Shown here one piece after another: positions 21,013 through 32,205 of a DNA stretch of 64,000 bases. The stretch's first letter is position 1. Every line of letters starts with the position of its first letter. The translations under genes and the position numbers were made by a program. The stretch is from Nepenthes gracilis (taxonomy: Eukaryota; Streptophyta; Magnoliopsida; Caryophyllales; Nepenthaceae), in contig BSYO01000013.1 in assembly GCA_033239525.1 (NCBI GenBank), positions 2,876,501 through 2,940,500 of the forward strand, in the 5' to 3' direction. The notes below the pieces were generated by a model. That model was not told the DNA's origin, did not search any database, and worked only from the letters and a program-made list of their open reading frames with translations.

Positions 21013-24000
21013 TTGACCCACCGGGAAAGATCAGACGATTCTTTATCTGTAAAATAATTCGAATCCATAGACACATCATTTAATATTCAGCAAATATATA
21101 TATATATGATTTGTTGATGAATATCTTCAAATTTAAGGCAGCTCTAACAAACACAATACGAGACACTTAAAACAAACAAATAAATAAACAAACAATAAAA
21201 TGGAGCGATGCCTTTCAGCGGACAAGTACAAATCAAATAAAATCATCAATATAAATCCTCAACGACCACAAAACAACTAATATAACTCAAAATTGACACT
21301 ATACTTTGAATAGAGAATAAAGAACAACGGCGACTCCAATTCAGATTTTAGTTATAGTTTTTCGTCAATATATATATATATATATGCACAGAAATGTAAT
21401 AAAACATATGAAATGATGAAAAACCATAAAACATTTGATATGTCAAAAATTTCATTAATCGCATTAAAAATCATGATTTTATACAAAATCATGATTTCAC
21501 ACAAATAACTCATTGCACATACGAACATTTAAATCATACAAATCATATGAAGATATCATAAATCCAAAATTTACAATGCATCATGAAATCATATATTCTG
21601 AAAATTATATCAAAACTTATAAAACTCAGAAAATCAAAATATTTTAAAATATAAAATACAATACAAGGTAAATCCTAAGAATTAAAAATCAGTAATTCGC
21701 ACATTGGTTAATCAAAAGGTCGGCTTTGGAGAACATATTTCCTTATACTAATACACTATTATTCAAGACATGTAAACAGCTGTCTATATATTTATTTCTA
21801 TAGATGAAATTAACAAAATCAAACGAATAATTTTATAATAAATATATAGAATTTTTTAACTATCTGAAAAATATAAACTCAGATTAGATAATAAAATAAA
21901 ATCCTCACTAAATACTTATATGGACGGCATATATAAATGTATAAATAATTTATGACTTTTTTCATAATTTTTTCATATACAAATATAATCCTTTAAAAGA
22001 TCTAAATATTTAGTGAAAAATAAATAAAATCTTTAAATATTCAGTAAAATCAAAGAAAACTTCATTACATTCGATAAAATACACATATATTCAATAATAT
22101 TCTAAAAAAAGGAGTGAATTATGACATGCATTTACAATAAAATAAAAAATTATAAGTAAAATTAAAGAATTTAAATAATAAGTCAAAAAACAAATTTAAA
22201 TATACTTATCGTTAATATCAGACTTACCAAATTTGACTTAAAAAAGTTTCAAACTACATTCATTTCTTCCTCTCTTTCTTCCACTTCCACTTCCTCTTTC
22301 TCCATTCTCTTTCTCTATCTTTTCTCACTCTTTTCTCCATGCAAACGATAAACTTAGCACAGACACCCTTAATACTTAAATTGGCGTACAAGCGCCGATC
22401 ATACACATATCAAGTGCTACTTGGACACATAGACGCGCATAAGTGTTATATTAGATACTTCTCATATATCAATATTCTGTCTCAATTGCGCATAAATATC
22501 CCATTTGGGGCACCTTAGACCCCACACATTTTGCATGAATCGAGCATGAATGTCCTATAGGAACCTATTAGCCATGATGCTTCGCCTAAATATGTATGAG
22601 CATAGGGATAAGCATCTATCAACACTGAACCTGATTCCTTTAATTTTAATTTCTTTCAAACATTTTATTATATAATTATTTTTCAATTAACACAATACAT
22701 ATTAACTATAAGGTCATCAATCATCTATAAAAAAACGAGCGTTATACTATAACTCATAACATGGTCAATTTGACCTAATTTTACAATTGGGAATGAATTT
22801 GAAAAAAAAATGTAAATATTTATAATTTTTTGGAACTTTTCATAATTTAGCTAGTAACCCTTCTAACATTTTATCCTCGGGGCAGTTGCACAAAGTTGCA
22901 AAGATCTAATTGCCAACTTCAACAAGCTCACGGCATTGCTCGATGCAACTACCCCGATGCTTCTCCTCCATCGTAGATATAAATTTAAAGATGGGATATT
23001 TTAAAATAAAAAATATTTTAAATATCATTTCAAAAGACAAAATATTAACATAAATTAAATGCCACGCTTAAATATAAACAATATTTAAATGTCTATTTTT
23101 ATAATTTAAATATCATCCATTGGATCCCCCTGATTCAATAGATAAGAAAAGCATCGAAGGCACTAGGCTTTTTAGGTATCGCAGCGCCCCTCAATTCATA
23201 GTCAGACACCATTGAGTTCAAATTTTTAAACCCTAAAAAATTATCTTGTTATCCTAATAATTTAGATCATTTTAAAAGTAATAAATGATAAAAATTAAAA
23301 TAATATTTAATTATTAGTTTATATTAGCATTACTTATTATAACAATTTATCATAACCATTTGGATGATAAGATAATTTTCAAACAAGCCCACATTCTTAG
23401 CTCTATTCATCTCCCACTTAACCACCTCACTCCTCATCTGCGATTTTGCCTCAATTTCCTTTGATCACTCCTCGAGGGGCAAAGGCTGGCGGATAACCTA
23501 ATCAGCCTCACGATCCTCAAAGCGAGCCAAAACTTTCATTACCTCAAAGACTTGAGATATTCTTTAGACATTTTTTCAAGATCATAGCATTGCCCGACCC
23601 TATTTTTGCTACTTGAAATTGGCAATAACCGTGTGACCAAGGCAACCAATCCTTTGGCTTCACCCTCAGTCGAGGTGGTCGAGAAAAGGTCATGGCTTTG
23701 AGATGTCGAACGAGTGTGGCAAACTCAATGGCACATGTTAGTGTCGGGTGGATCACTTACATGTGAGGCTTGTGAAACATTATATATAATTGTTATTTTT
23801 TAGTTTCTTGGTACTAGTGTGCGATTTTCAAAAAATTGATAAAATATGATCGCTTGACAACCATGTAAAGAAGGCTCAGGTGGTAGATTAAAAAAAGATA
23901 TGTATGATGAAAACGTAATAAACATTTAAATTGGTCATTGATAAAATTTTCATGTGTGTGACAAATTTACAATTTGTGCTCGAGTGGCAAGCTAATTTAT

Positions 24001-24679
24001 ATAAATTGTGTGCGATTTTGCAGTTTTACAAATTTCTTTGAGCAATTTTCACTTCTCTCTTTGAGAGCAAACATGAGAGAGCGAGAGACAGAGAAAGAAA
24101 TAGATAATTATTATTCTCATATGCCATTATCATTTTTGCTCAAATTTCCATCATTTTCTAGTTTGGTGTAATAGAATATGTGCAGAACATTTCTATTAAT
24201 TTAGATTTTTCATTTTTAATTTCATTTGGGGTAATTCTCAAGCTTTAGGTGAAAATATATTGGCAAAAGAGTCATGTGCTCATATAGTGGTTTGTATGAT
24301 CATAGCTAATTATAGTAGGGTGTTATTTGGATGCAAAAATCCACAGTTTTCCTCCTTAATTTGAATGATTTTTACCTAAAATTATAATATCTTTTTTTAT
24401 TGGTATACATTTGCCATAATTCTATGTGTCGTACTATAGTAGTACAATTTTAATGCCTTATAGGTTCAAGCAAGAACGATGTTGTTCTCTCAATAGTTGG
24501 GTGTCTCGTTGCAATTCACTTGCATCTAAAAATGCTTATAGCATGCATTCTCTAATAAGATTTATCCCTCCTAGTAGTCACAAGATTATTATAAAAATTC
24601 ATAACTGACGGAAGGCAAATGAAAATATGCACATCATTTGAAATTATGCTATTATGACGTGTTATGATATACATGTACG
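21013..24679. other. AT-rich intergenic DNA with unclassified repeats
   Basis: No gene is supported. 22250-22340 is a CT-rich tract followed by a weak minisatellite-like region with repeated GCGCATAA and CATGAATGTCC pieces (22380-22640). The same arrangement recurs at 44870-45220. 23400-23760 is a GC-richer patch with a 70-codon minus-strand frame that I do not recognise. It may be a retroelement remnant. Confidence 0.45.
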
Positions 24680-24870
24680 TGTTCAATAAGATAATATCTT
24701 TTCAGATTTTAGTATAATATCAAGTCGATACATCCTTTATGTGATATTCATGTCTAGATGAGAGCCTTGTAACCAAGTAATGGTAGTGCCACCCTAAAGT
24801 AGTGTCTACCTTGGGAATTAGGCATGCAGATAGAATGATTGTAGGTAAGGTTAACCTAATCAATCTTTTG
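24680..24870 (-). repeat. Viral leader copy, low-coordinate end
   Basis: Diverged direct repeat of 32020-32205. Shared landmarks are AGTAATGGTAGTGCCACCCT (about 24777-24796), AAGTAGTGTCT, CATGC(A/G)GATAGAATGA and a TTTTCAGATTTTAG-like left part. I read it as the virus leader downstream of the primer-binding site. Confidence 0.7.
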
Positions 24871-24918
24871 CAAAAAACATAGAAAGAGAAATAAATAAAT
24901 ACAAAGAGGGAAAGAAAC

Positions 24919-25974
24919 TGTTGGGCCCCAATATAAAGGCCCATAAAAGCACGGCCCAAATAAAGAGGCCCAGAGACATTCTCGCGAGCGGATCAGACGG
25001 CCCAGGTAAAGAAGCCCAAGGGCCGAGAGCCCAAGAGGTTTCACAGCCACCCGAGCGGCCAAGAAGAATCTCTCGGACTTTCCAGAGGATCCCACAAGAG
25101 CAGTTTTCTCCACGGAAGACCGCGAGCTTCAAGGGGACTTGCTACCAGACGAGAACCACCCGCTCGCGGCCGAGAGCGCCAGCTGGCCTGTTTCGTCGGT
25201 TTCCAAGAAAGCCTATGCCTACTGCCAGTCGCCACATCAACAGGGCATGCCTAGTCAAATCAAGGAAGATATTCAAATCCTGTACACCTGATACACGCAA
25301 AGGCTGTAGCGGCGCCGTCCGCATGCCATTTCCCATACGTCAGCTGCATTAAAGGAAGCCAGTGGTCCAGCTCCCCAACCGCCGAATGGACGACACGTGT
25401 CCACTCCCCAACGGTCCGGCTTCCACTATAAATATACAGCAAGACCTCCTTTCCCAGGAGAGATCCTTCCAGAGATACGCAAGAGAGAGCCTCTTAGACT
25501 CACAAAGCTTCCAGCAAGCATCCTCCTTCTCCACGCCCAACTCCTCAAAGACGTGGAAGAAGGCTCCCAGATAGCATAGTTTTCTTAAGGAGATAAACAC
25601 AAAACGAGAGATAGGGAAGGAAATAACCCTCATAACTGTACTCTGTAAAATCTCCAACCCATATAGTCAAGCTCTTTACAGGCCCTGAGCCTAGTGGTTT
25701 TTCCTCCCCATTCAAGAGGAGGTTTTTCACTTAAAACATCCGGTCTCAGTTCTCATCTCGTATCCAACACCTCACTCACTTGTGTTGCCTGGGAACCACG
25801 CATCCGATCAAACGCTGAGGGTCCAACGCCCCTCATCAATGAGCCTCCCCGAGAGATCCGGATGGGTGGTCAACACCCTTTGCATCTCTCGGCCATAGCA
25901 AGTCATCCGGCTGGGCGACCCTCACGGCTTGCATCTCTCTTCTATAGCAGGCCCTGTGGAACCAGAACGCAATA
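24919..25974 (+). mobile_element. Solo LTR, 1056 bp, GAAAC target duplication
   Basis: Begins TGTTGGGCCCC and ends CGCAATA, flanked by GAAAC at 24914-24918 and 25975-25979. It is homologous to the LTR at 6419-7393, in opposite orientation. A TATA box, CTATAAATA, lies at about 25432-25440, consistent with plus orientation. The terminal CA has become TA. There is no internal region, so it arose by recombination between the LTRs of a full element. Open frames inside are not genes. Confidence 0.92.
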
Positions 25975-26230
25975 GAAACGATACCAATTAATAATTTGTT
26001 GTATTGATAGTGAATGTAGATGCAAAGTCTCAATAAAAAAATGGGTACAATATTTGTTTGAGAAGAAATGAGAATAAGAATAACAAAAAGTTTTTTTATA
26101 AATCTCTAAAAAATTTCCAAAAGTGTATTACAAGTATGTCTTCTACCTCAATTCTCCTCTCTTATATAGAGTTGATGCTTGAATCATAACTCTTGATTAC
26201 TCTTCATCTTCACAGTTAATGGCGGAGTTA
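25975..26230 (-). promoter_or_regulatory. Pararetroviral promoter and primer-site region (decayed)
   Basis: On the minus strand TATATAAG (26161-26168) is followed by an AT-rich leader. A TTGGTATC (25980-25987) follows, matching the first bases of the initiator tRNA-Met primer site of plant pararetroviruses and copia elements. The solo LTR begins right there, after its GAAAC duplication. A copia-like LTR end is the alternative. The RT found upstream on the same strand favours the viral reading. Confidence 0.5.
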
Positions 26231-28290
26231 TTATTGTTAAAAAATAACTAACAGATATCTTTCTATCTTTACTTTTTTATTGAAAGTTGGAAGAATAGAT
26301 TTCTTTGAGTGATAAGAAGTCTTTTATTGTTAGATATGTGGGTTTCTTGTAGCACTCATTGGAATCTTTGTACAAGTTCTTCTATTGAATATTTAAGCAG
26401 TTAAAAGATGTATCATATGTGAATAATGAATCTGCTCTTTTAACCTATATTTGATTCCCTTTTGTTTGTTTGAATGATCTGTACAAAATAAAATACAGAA
26501 GGTTTTTTTGTAGAATTATTCAAAAATCAAACGAATTATAGATTAAGAATTTTCTAAACGGGTCATACTATAAAAGAGAATCAATTGTAAAGGTCGAAAA
26601 GTAGCTATGGGTTCCTTCCGTAATTGTTGAAACGTTTGCTAGACTTATACCATAAAATCACGTGACTTGATTTTTTTGGCAGATTGTCTTTCTAACAAAT
26701 CCTTTGGATGTTGAAGAAATAGTTGGTGAGGTTTGTTAAACATGAGGTTGCTGCATTGGAATTGTTCGTTAAGTAGTGGCCAGTGTTGATAGTTGAGTAA
26801 TTGAATAAAATTTTTTTAAATGTATCACTTTTGAAACCTATTTATTTATTTATTTATTAAATATGTTGAATATATTAAAAATATCCTTGAATATGTTGTA
26901 GAGTATAGACAAAACAGTTATATTTATCTCACCATTTTACTTTAAATTCACAAATAATTGATAAGAAAGTACATTGATAATATTGTTAACAATTAAAATA
27001 TCGGGCCATAATTCATGGTATTTCTAAGTCGACATAAAATGTGATTCTTTTACTAAATGGAGTACTATCTTTTCATAGTTTATCATAATAGAGACGAGAC
27101 TGTTGAATCTTCAATTGATAGATGGACGAAAAAATCCCAAAATAAATTCACTATTTATGAAACCAAGCAAGAAAAGCTTTCAAACATTGAATGTCAAACT
27201 TAAAGAACTAAGAATGACTAAAAGAGTGTAAGTAAAAAACAAAATGTTATATATTTTTGTAATCTTGATAATCGAACGCCGGTGGAATGTAATTAATTGA
27301 GAAAAAAGTAGGCTGTCCAAAGACATAATACAATTTCTAGATGTTGCCTAACTTATAAGATTTTGCAAATCAAGTATGAAATGGAACCTAATTCAAAAGA
27401 TTTTACAAATTGAGTAAGAAATGGAATTATCATAGAAATTCTTATGATATTTTATTTCAATAGATCTTGAATCAACAAGAATAAGCTCATAAAACCTCTT
27501 AGATTAGGAGTGTGGGATAAGCTTGAATAACGAAGCATCCATTGGTGGTTGCAATGAGGTTTTTCAGTGGTTGTGGTTGAGTATATGCTGTTAAGGCAAT
27601 GTGTTGGACATTAGGTTTGGTGGTATAATTGGCTTTGTCCTTAGGAAAGATTTGAAGAATATTTTGAAGGTTGTGTAGTTTGAATTACATCTTTGAAAAA
27701 GAGAGGATAAAAAACCAGTAGGGTGAAATATTGGTCCGAGACAGAAATGGCAAATGATTTTTGAGTAGTGGGCATTTTATAATCACTTGCTGTTTGTTTA
27801 TTTTTCTTGAAGAAATTCTTTGGTTAAAAAACCTAAAAGAAAATCAAAATTGCCCTCGATAAAGTCAATTTTAAAATAAAAAACAGACAAAATAACTTAT
27901 TATTGGGCAAAATTTTATTTAAAAACTAAAATTTTAACATCTTTTTATAAATTATCCTTAGTTAATTTATAATCAATATATAATAATAATCAGTTTTTGT
28001 ATAAGTCATTTTAAAGTTTCAAAATACATAAAATAATAAATAAATTTTCTTTTTTGATAGTCGATTAAATTTTTTTTGGACCAAGCCATTCTTTGAAGTG
28101 AAAACATATGATTTAAATGCATGAATTAGACTCTAATTATTGTTTTAAGATACTTTTATATCCAACGTCAAATATATTTGTTTCTACTATCATAAATACT
28201 TAGAGTTGAAGAATACTTAGACGAGGTAGAGAACAAGGGGATTGTGACGCCGTATGGACGTTACAGGGACTGTGACGTCCAATGGAGTCA
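26231..28290. other. AT-rich DNA inside the viral locus
   Basis: RNase H coding would be expected here on the minus strand, but I could not recognise it. 27460-28060 differs in character from its surroundings and may be a separate old insertion. Confidence 0.35.
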
Positions 28291-28296
28291 TTGAAT

Positions 28297-28375
28297 TTAA
28301 GATCTAACGGCCTATATTTTTCTTATAAAAAAAATAAAAATATTTTTTTATATAAAAACACGAGCCGTTGGATCT
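28297..28375. repeat. AT-rich hairpin, MITE-like
   Basis: ATTTAAGATCTAACGGC (about 28295-28311) is repeated as a near-perfect inverted copy, GCCGTTGGATCTCAAAT (28365-28381), around an A/T-only loop. GTGACGTCC / GGCACTGTGATATCC pieces outside suggest a larger, more diverged foldback unit, about 28235-28440. No clear target duplication was found. Confidence 0.6.
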
Positions 28376-28700
28376 CAAATCCAACAACGATGCTGGCATC
28401 GGGGGCACTGTGATATCCGTACGCGTTGTAGCTCCTCGCATTCAAGACAAGGTAAAGACTGAACTTGCCGTTTTATTATTTAACTATTTGAATGTGTTTT
28501 TGTCCAACATATTGAATTAGTTTATAATTGTTAATATAAATGGACATATATTTGTCATAGCTTAGAAATAAAACCAATTACATAATTAAAAAATTCTAAA
28601 AATTTCTGTAATTAAGTTATGTCTTTAACTTTATCAAGAAATTTATTAAAAAATTCTGTTGCTCTTTGTATTGGAGTAATAATATATTGATAAATATCAA

Positions 28701-28725
28701 TTCTTTTTTTTTTTTTTTGGGTAAG
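28701..28725 (-). mobile_element. 25-bp poly(A) insertion with 13-bp target duplication
   Basis: A T-rich tract (poly(A) on the minus strand, preceded by CTTACCC) is flanked by TGATAAATATCAA at 28688-28700 and 28726-28738. A homopolymer tail inside a 13-bp duplication is what an extremely 5'-truncated LINE or SINE insertion leaves. Confidence 0.65.
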
Positions 28726-28749
28726 TGATAAATATCAAATCAAATGAAT

Positions 28750-29850
28750 CTTATCTGTATTTGGGATAATCTTATTTTTATGGTGGATACAACTAATCCA
28801 ATTTGTTTAATTACATGTAAAAATTGTTAACAGTGTTTAAATTATTGATCAATTGATTTGAAAAAAAAAACTAAAACATTATTGACATAAATAATGATAA
28901 AAGTTGTATAGGGATTGAATATTTAATTTATAATATTTTAAAATTTTAATAAAATATTTTTTAATCTAAAGGGTATACCATTTAATTCGTAATGTCTACA
29001 GAGGATTATAATAGTAGTTTTACATCAATCGTTTTCCTAAATTTGGATTTGCCAAAATTTATTTTTTATATCAAATTTAGAAAATATCATAGCATTAATT
29101 AACGTATTAATTAAATTTCATTGATTTGGAATAAGATATCTAATCCATTGGAAAATTTTATTGAGAGATTTGTAGTTATAATTAATTTTGAAACTCATCT
29201 TTTAAATTTAACTTATTTCATAACATAAAATGTTAAACAATTTCAGGTAGATTTAAAGGGTCAAATTAAACTTTTTTTTCTATAATAATTCTTAGAACAT
29301 TATTTATAGAAATTTAATAATTCTTAATATATTTGAATAGACATTTGCCTTTCATTAAACTTTTTCCATATGATAAACTAATTTGATATTATCTTTTGTC
29401 CCAAAAAGTATTTGAAAGGTTAGCACATACCTCTTTTTTCAAATTGATGTTGTATAGTTTGAATTTTATTTTGAATTAATGAGACTTGTAATTGTTTTTC
29501 AATTTTTTAAAATTTAATTTCTTCTTATAAATAAGTTATTTGAATCTTTTTTATGAGTAAGATTAATTTGTTTATGTATAGAAATCGTTTGTAATATATA
29601 AATCTTTGGAGTTTTGATAGAATAAAAAAAATAATATAATATAATTTGCCCTAGTAAATTTGGATAGTTATAAAAGAATATATTTGGATAAATAATGGTA
29701 TTCCTAATATGAATTCTAGATGAAGATCATTGACTAATATAAATGTGGAACAAAAACAAAATCCTTTATTTGAAATAGCAACATTGGTTAATTTGTAATT
29801 AATGTTTAGCCTACAATCATTAGCACTATGCACTTTTTTATTAATCATAT
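28750..29850 (-). pseudogene. Pararetroviral protease-reverse transcriptase remnant
   Basis: On the minus strand 29651-29848 is open and ends in the post-protease motif FILGIP (the ILGTPF-type signature preceding caulimovirid RT). It is followed by degenerate RT blocks in order: the K-x-LN / WIRYLIPN block (about 29120-29190), a SKFDIK...FWQIQ block (about 29040-29090) with its Asp present, and the palm active site at 28878-28889. There Y-x-D-D has become YVNN, so both catalytic aspartates are lost. Numerous stops and frame changes follow. The order and spacing are those of a caulimovirid polymerase, not of copia or gypsy, and no integrase is seen. Confidence 0.72.
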
Positions 29851-32019
29851 TTGGTCAAAATTAATTTTTTTTTTTTGATATAATTTTGATCTACATGGGT
29901 ATTTAATAAAGTAATTAATTTAAAATGATATTTATTATTAATTATTAGAATAACTTGATAATACCATTTTAAAAAATTAATCTTAGTAACTAAATGGATA
30001 TATTATTTTTTAGATTGATTGGGCCACTTAAAAGAATAAGTTTTTGGTTGCTTTAAGGGAGATGGTTTCATTGTTTGAAAGAAGATTGATATGTTGGGTG
30101 AAGTATGAGTAATCTTGCATCAAATTATAGTCCTTTAATTTTTTGATATTGAAGTTGGTGCTTTAATTCTTTTATTTTCGCTTTAAGTTGTTTAATCTCT
30201 TGTTACAATTCTCCATTAATAACTTATTTAAATAAATATTGAGTAAAATATTTTTTAAATATTTTATATAAATTAAAGGGTTCTTGATTTTTATATTTTT
30301 AATTTTAAATTAATAATTTTTTTAATTTAAAAAAACATTAATAATATATGTCAAGATCAGTTATCTTATCTATAATATTAATAAAAAAAAATTTTCACCT
30401 TTTGATCTAAATATATTTACCTGTTAAATTTTATAATTACATAGATATTAAGTTTCATTTTATTCTAATTCTGAATAGGAAGAAGCTGAATAACTAGTTT
30501 CATTCTCTTATAATTCATGATTTTGATCATCATCCTATTTAGTATTAGACTCATAATATGCTTCTCCCAAATTACTTAATAATATGTAAACTAAATTATT
30601 ACATACTTGTTCATTGTGTTTAAAAAAATCATAAATCTTGTTTTTAATCTTATATTAATTAGATTTATAATTAAATCTTTTACATTCTCAATGTATGATA
30701 TCAAATGGTTGATAATATTTATAAGTTTATTGAGTATTATTATTTTTATAACACTTATTGATTAGTTAGTATCTTCTATAATATTTATGAGAAGAAGGTT
30801 GTTAATAATGAATTGATGGACGACAATGATGGCAAGAGAGGGTTTAGTTCTCAAAGGTGTATGTATCTCGTCAATTTCATACTACTAAAAAAATACACTC
30901 ATTTGGAATCATAAATTGATTAACCACTAAATGTTTTTAAAGAATTAAATTAATTACATTCTTTATATTACATATTAAGAAGAGCTGATTGCTGATAATA
31001 ATTCCGTGTTAAAATTTATTTGTTTCAAAATATATTTTCTTTGAGACCTTATTTTGTGGAATATTATTATAATCTTTCTATTACAGATTCTAGTAAGTTA
31101 TTAGTTCTCTTATGTGGTAATTAAATAATTTCTTTAGTAGATAATATATAAGGTACACTAAGTGATAAAGAAATATTATAAAAAAATTGATTATTTGTTT
31201 GACTATTTACTTAATTATTATGTGAATAGGTTTCTACATAATCTATATATATATATAATAACTTTTAAATTTTGTTGTGTTCGTAGGAGTGCCATCAAAT
31301 ATTTTCTTAAAGAATATCGCATTAATTGTGACAAAATCAATGTTTAAATTGCATGATGCTAAGGGTGGATGTGTTAGAGCTATACTTTGTCATGTTACTA
31401 TTATCAATTGATTAGCATTTTTAGTATTTACATTGATTTGAGATTGAGGCATTTCTATGTGCATATGAACGGAACCATTCAAAATGAAATATTAAATTCT
31501 AATTAATTCATAGTTTCCTTCCATTGATTTCTACGTTTGTCAGTTTGTTCTTTATTAAAGAGTTTTAAGTACTATTTTCTTGATGGAGTATTTTCTTCAT
31601 AATTCTTTTAAAAATATTTCATCTATGGAATAAAATCATTTTTTTAAAAATAACATCAATTGATTACTTATTTGAAAAAGTGGGAGACTGAGTAATATTG
31701 TCTACAAATTCAAGGATAGAATTTTTACTTTCTACTGTCCTAGGATGAGTACAAATTAATTAAAATGGAGTACTAATTAATGGTTTGAAAACATCATATT
31801 CAGGAGCAACTATATATGGGCATTGAGAATAATTAAAACTTATAGATTTTGGAATAGTATTTGGTTTAAATTGAAAATTATTCTACAATCAAAAGTTGCA
31901 AAATGTCTAATAATTCTCTTCTTGTTAGATTTCTTGGCATTTAGGATACATCAATCTGTCATAAATCTAATGGAGTAATTTCATTCCATTTGAGTATGAC
32001 ATGTAGTGACATGCATCAT
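29851..32019 (-). other. Presumed movement/coat-protein half of the endogenous virus
   Basis: Expected by position to hold the upstream coding half. Only hints are seen: an acidic Glu/Asp/Ser-rich degenerate frame near 30470-30570 and a possible start region near 31960-32010. No intact frame longer than about 60 codons and no convincing CCHC finger was found. Confidence 0.35.
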
Positions 32020-32205
32020 GTTTAGTAAGATGACACTTTTTCAGGTTTTAGTCTAATGTTAGGCTGATGCACCCTTTGTTCATGCCTAGGTAAAAGCTTC
32101 ATACACAAGTAATGGCAGTGCCACCCTCAAGTAGTGTCTTACTTGGGACACCGACATGCGGATAGAATGAGCGTTGGTAAGATCAAGCTAACCAATCCTT
32201 TACTT
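32020..32205 (-). repeat. Viral leader copy, high-coordinate end
   Basis: Diverged direct repeat of 24680-24870, sharing AAGTAATGGCAGTGCCACCC (about 32108-32127) and GCGGATAGAATGAG. Similarity ends near 32205, taken as the right edge of the viral insertion. Confidence 0.7.

Larger units (their letters stand above)
24680..32205 (-). mobile_element. Endogenous pararetrovirus (Caulimoviridae, florendovirus-like), decayed
   Basis: On the minus strand the order is leader copy, movement/coat half (not confirmed), protease, RT, promoter/leader, PBS-like site, then a second leader copy. The protease-RT part (28750-29850) is recognisable by motif order. The promoter has TATATAAG and the PBS-like TTGGTATC follows. 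The leader occurs at both ends (24680-24870 and 32020-32205). The two copies are 7332 bp apart, or about 6.27 kb after removing the solo LTR and one duplication. This suits a little more than one viral genome inserted in the chromosome. Stops occur throughout and the RT active site is lost, so it is a fossil. Family assignment below Caulimoviridae is inference. Confidence 0.7.

Noticed and set aside
23200..23240. A tRNA B-box-like GAGTTCAAATTTT
   Set aside because: No matching A-box or cloverleaf could be drawn; no tRNA gene was found anywhere in the window.
24856..25975. ORFs of 60-143 codons on both strands
   Set aside because: Contained in the solo LTR with target duplications; not host genes.
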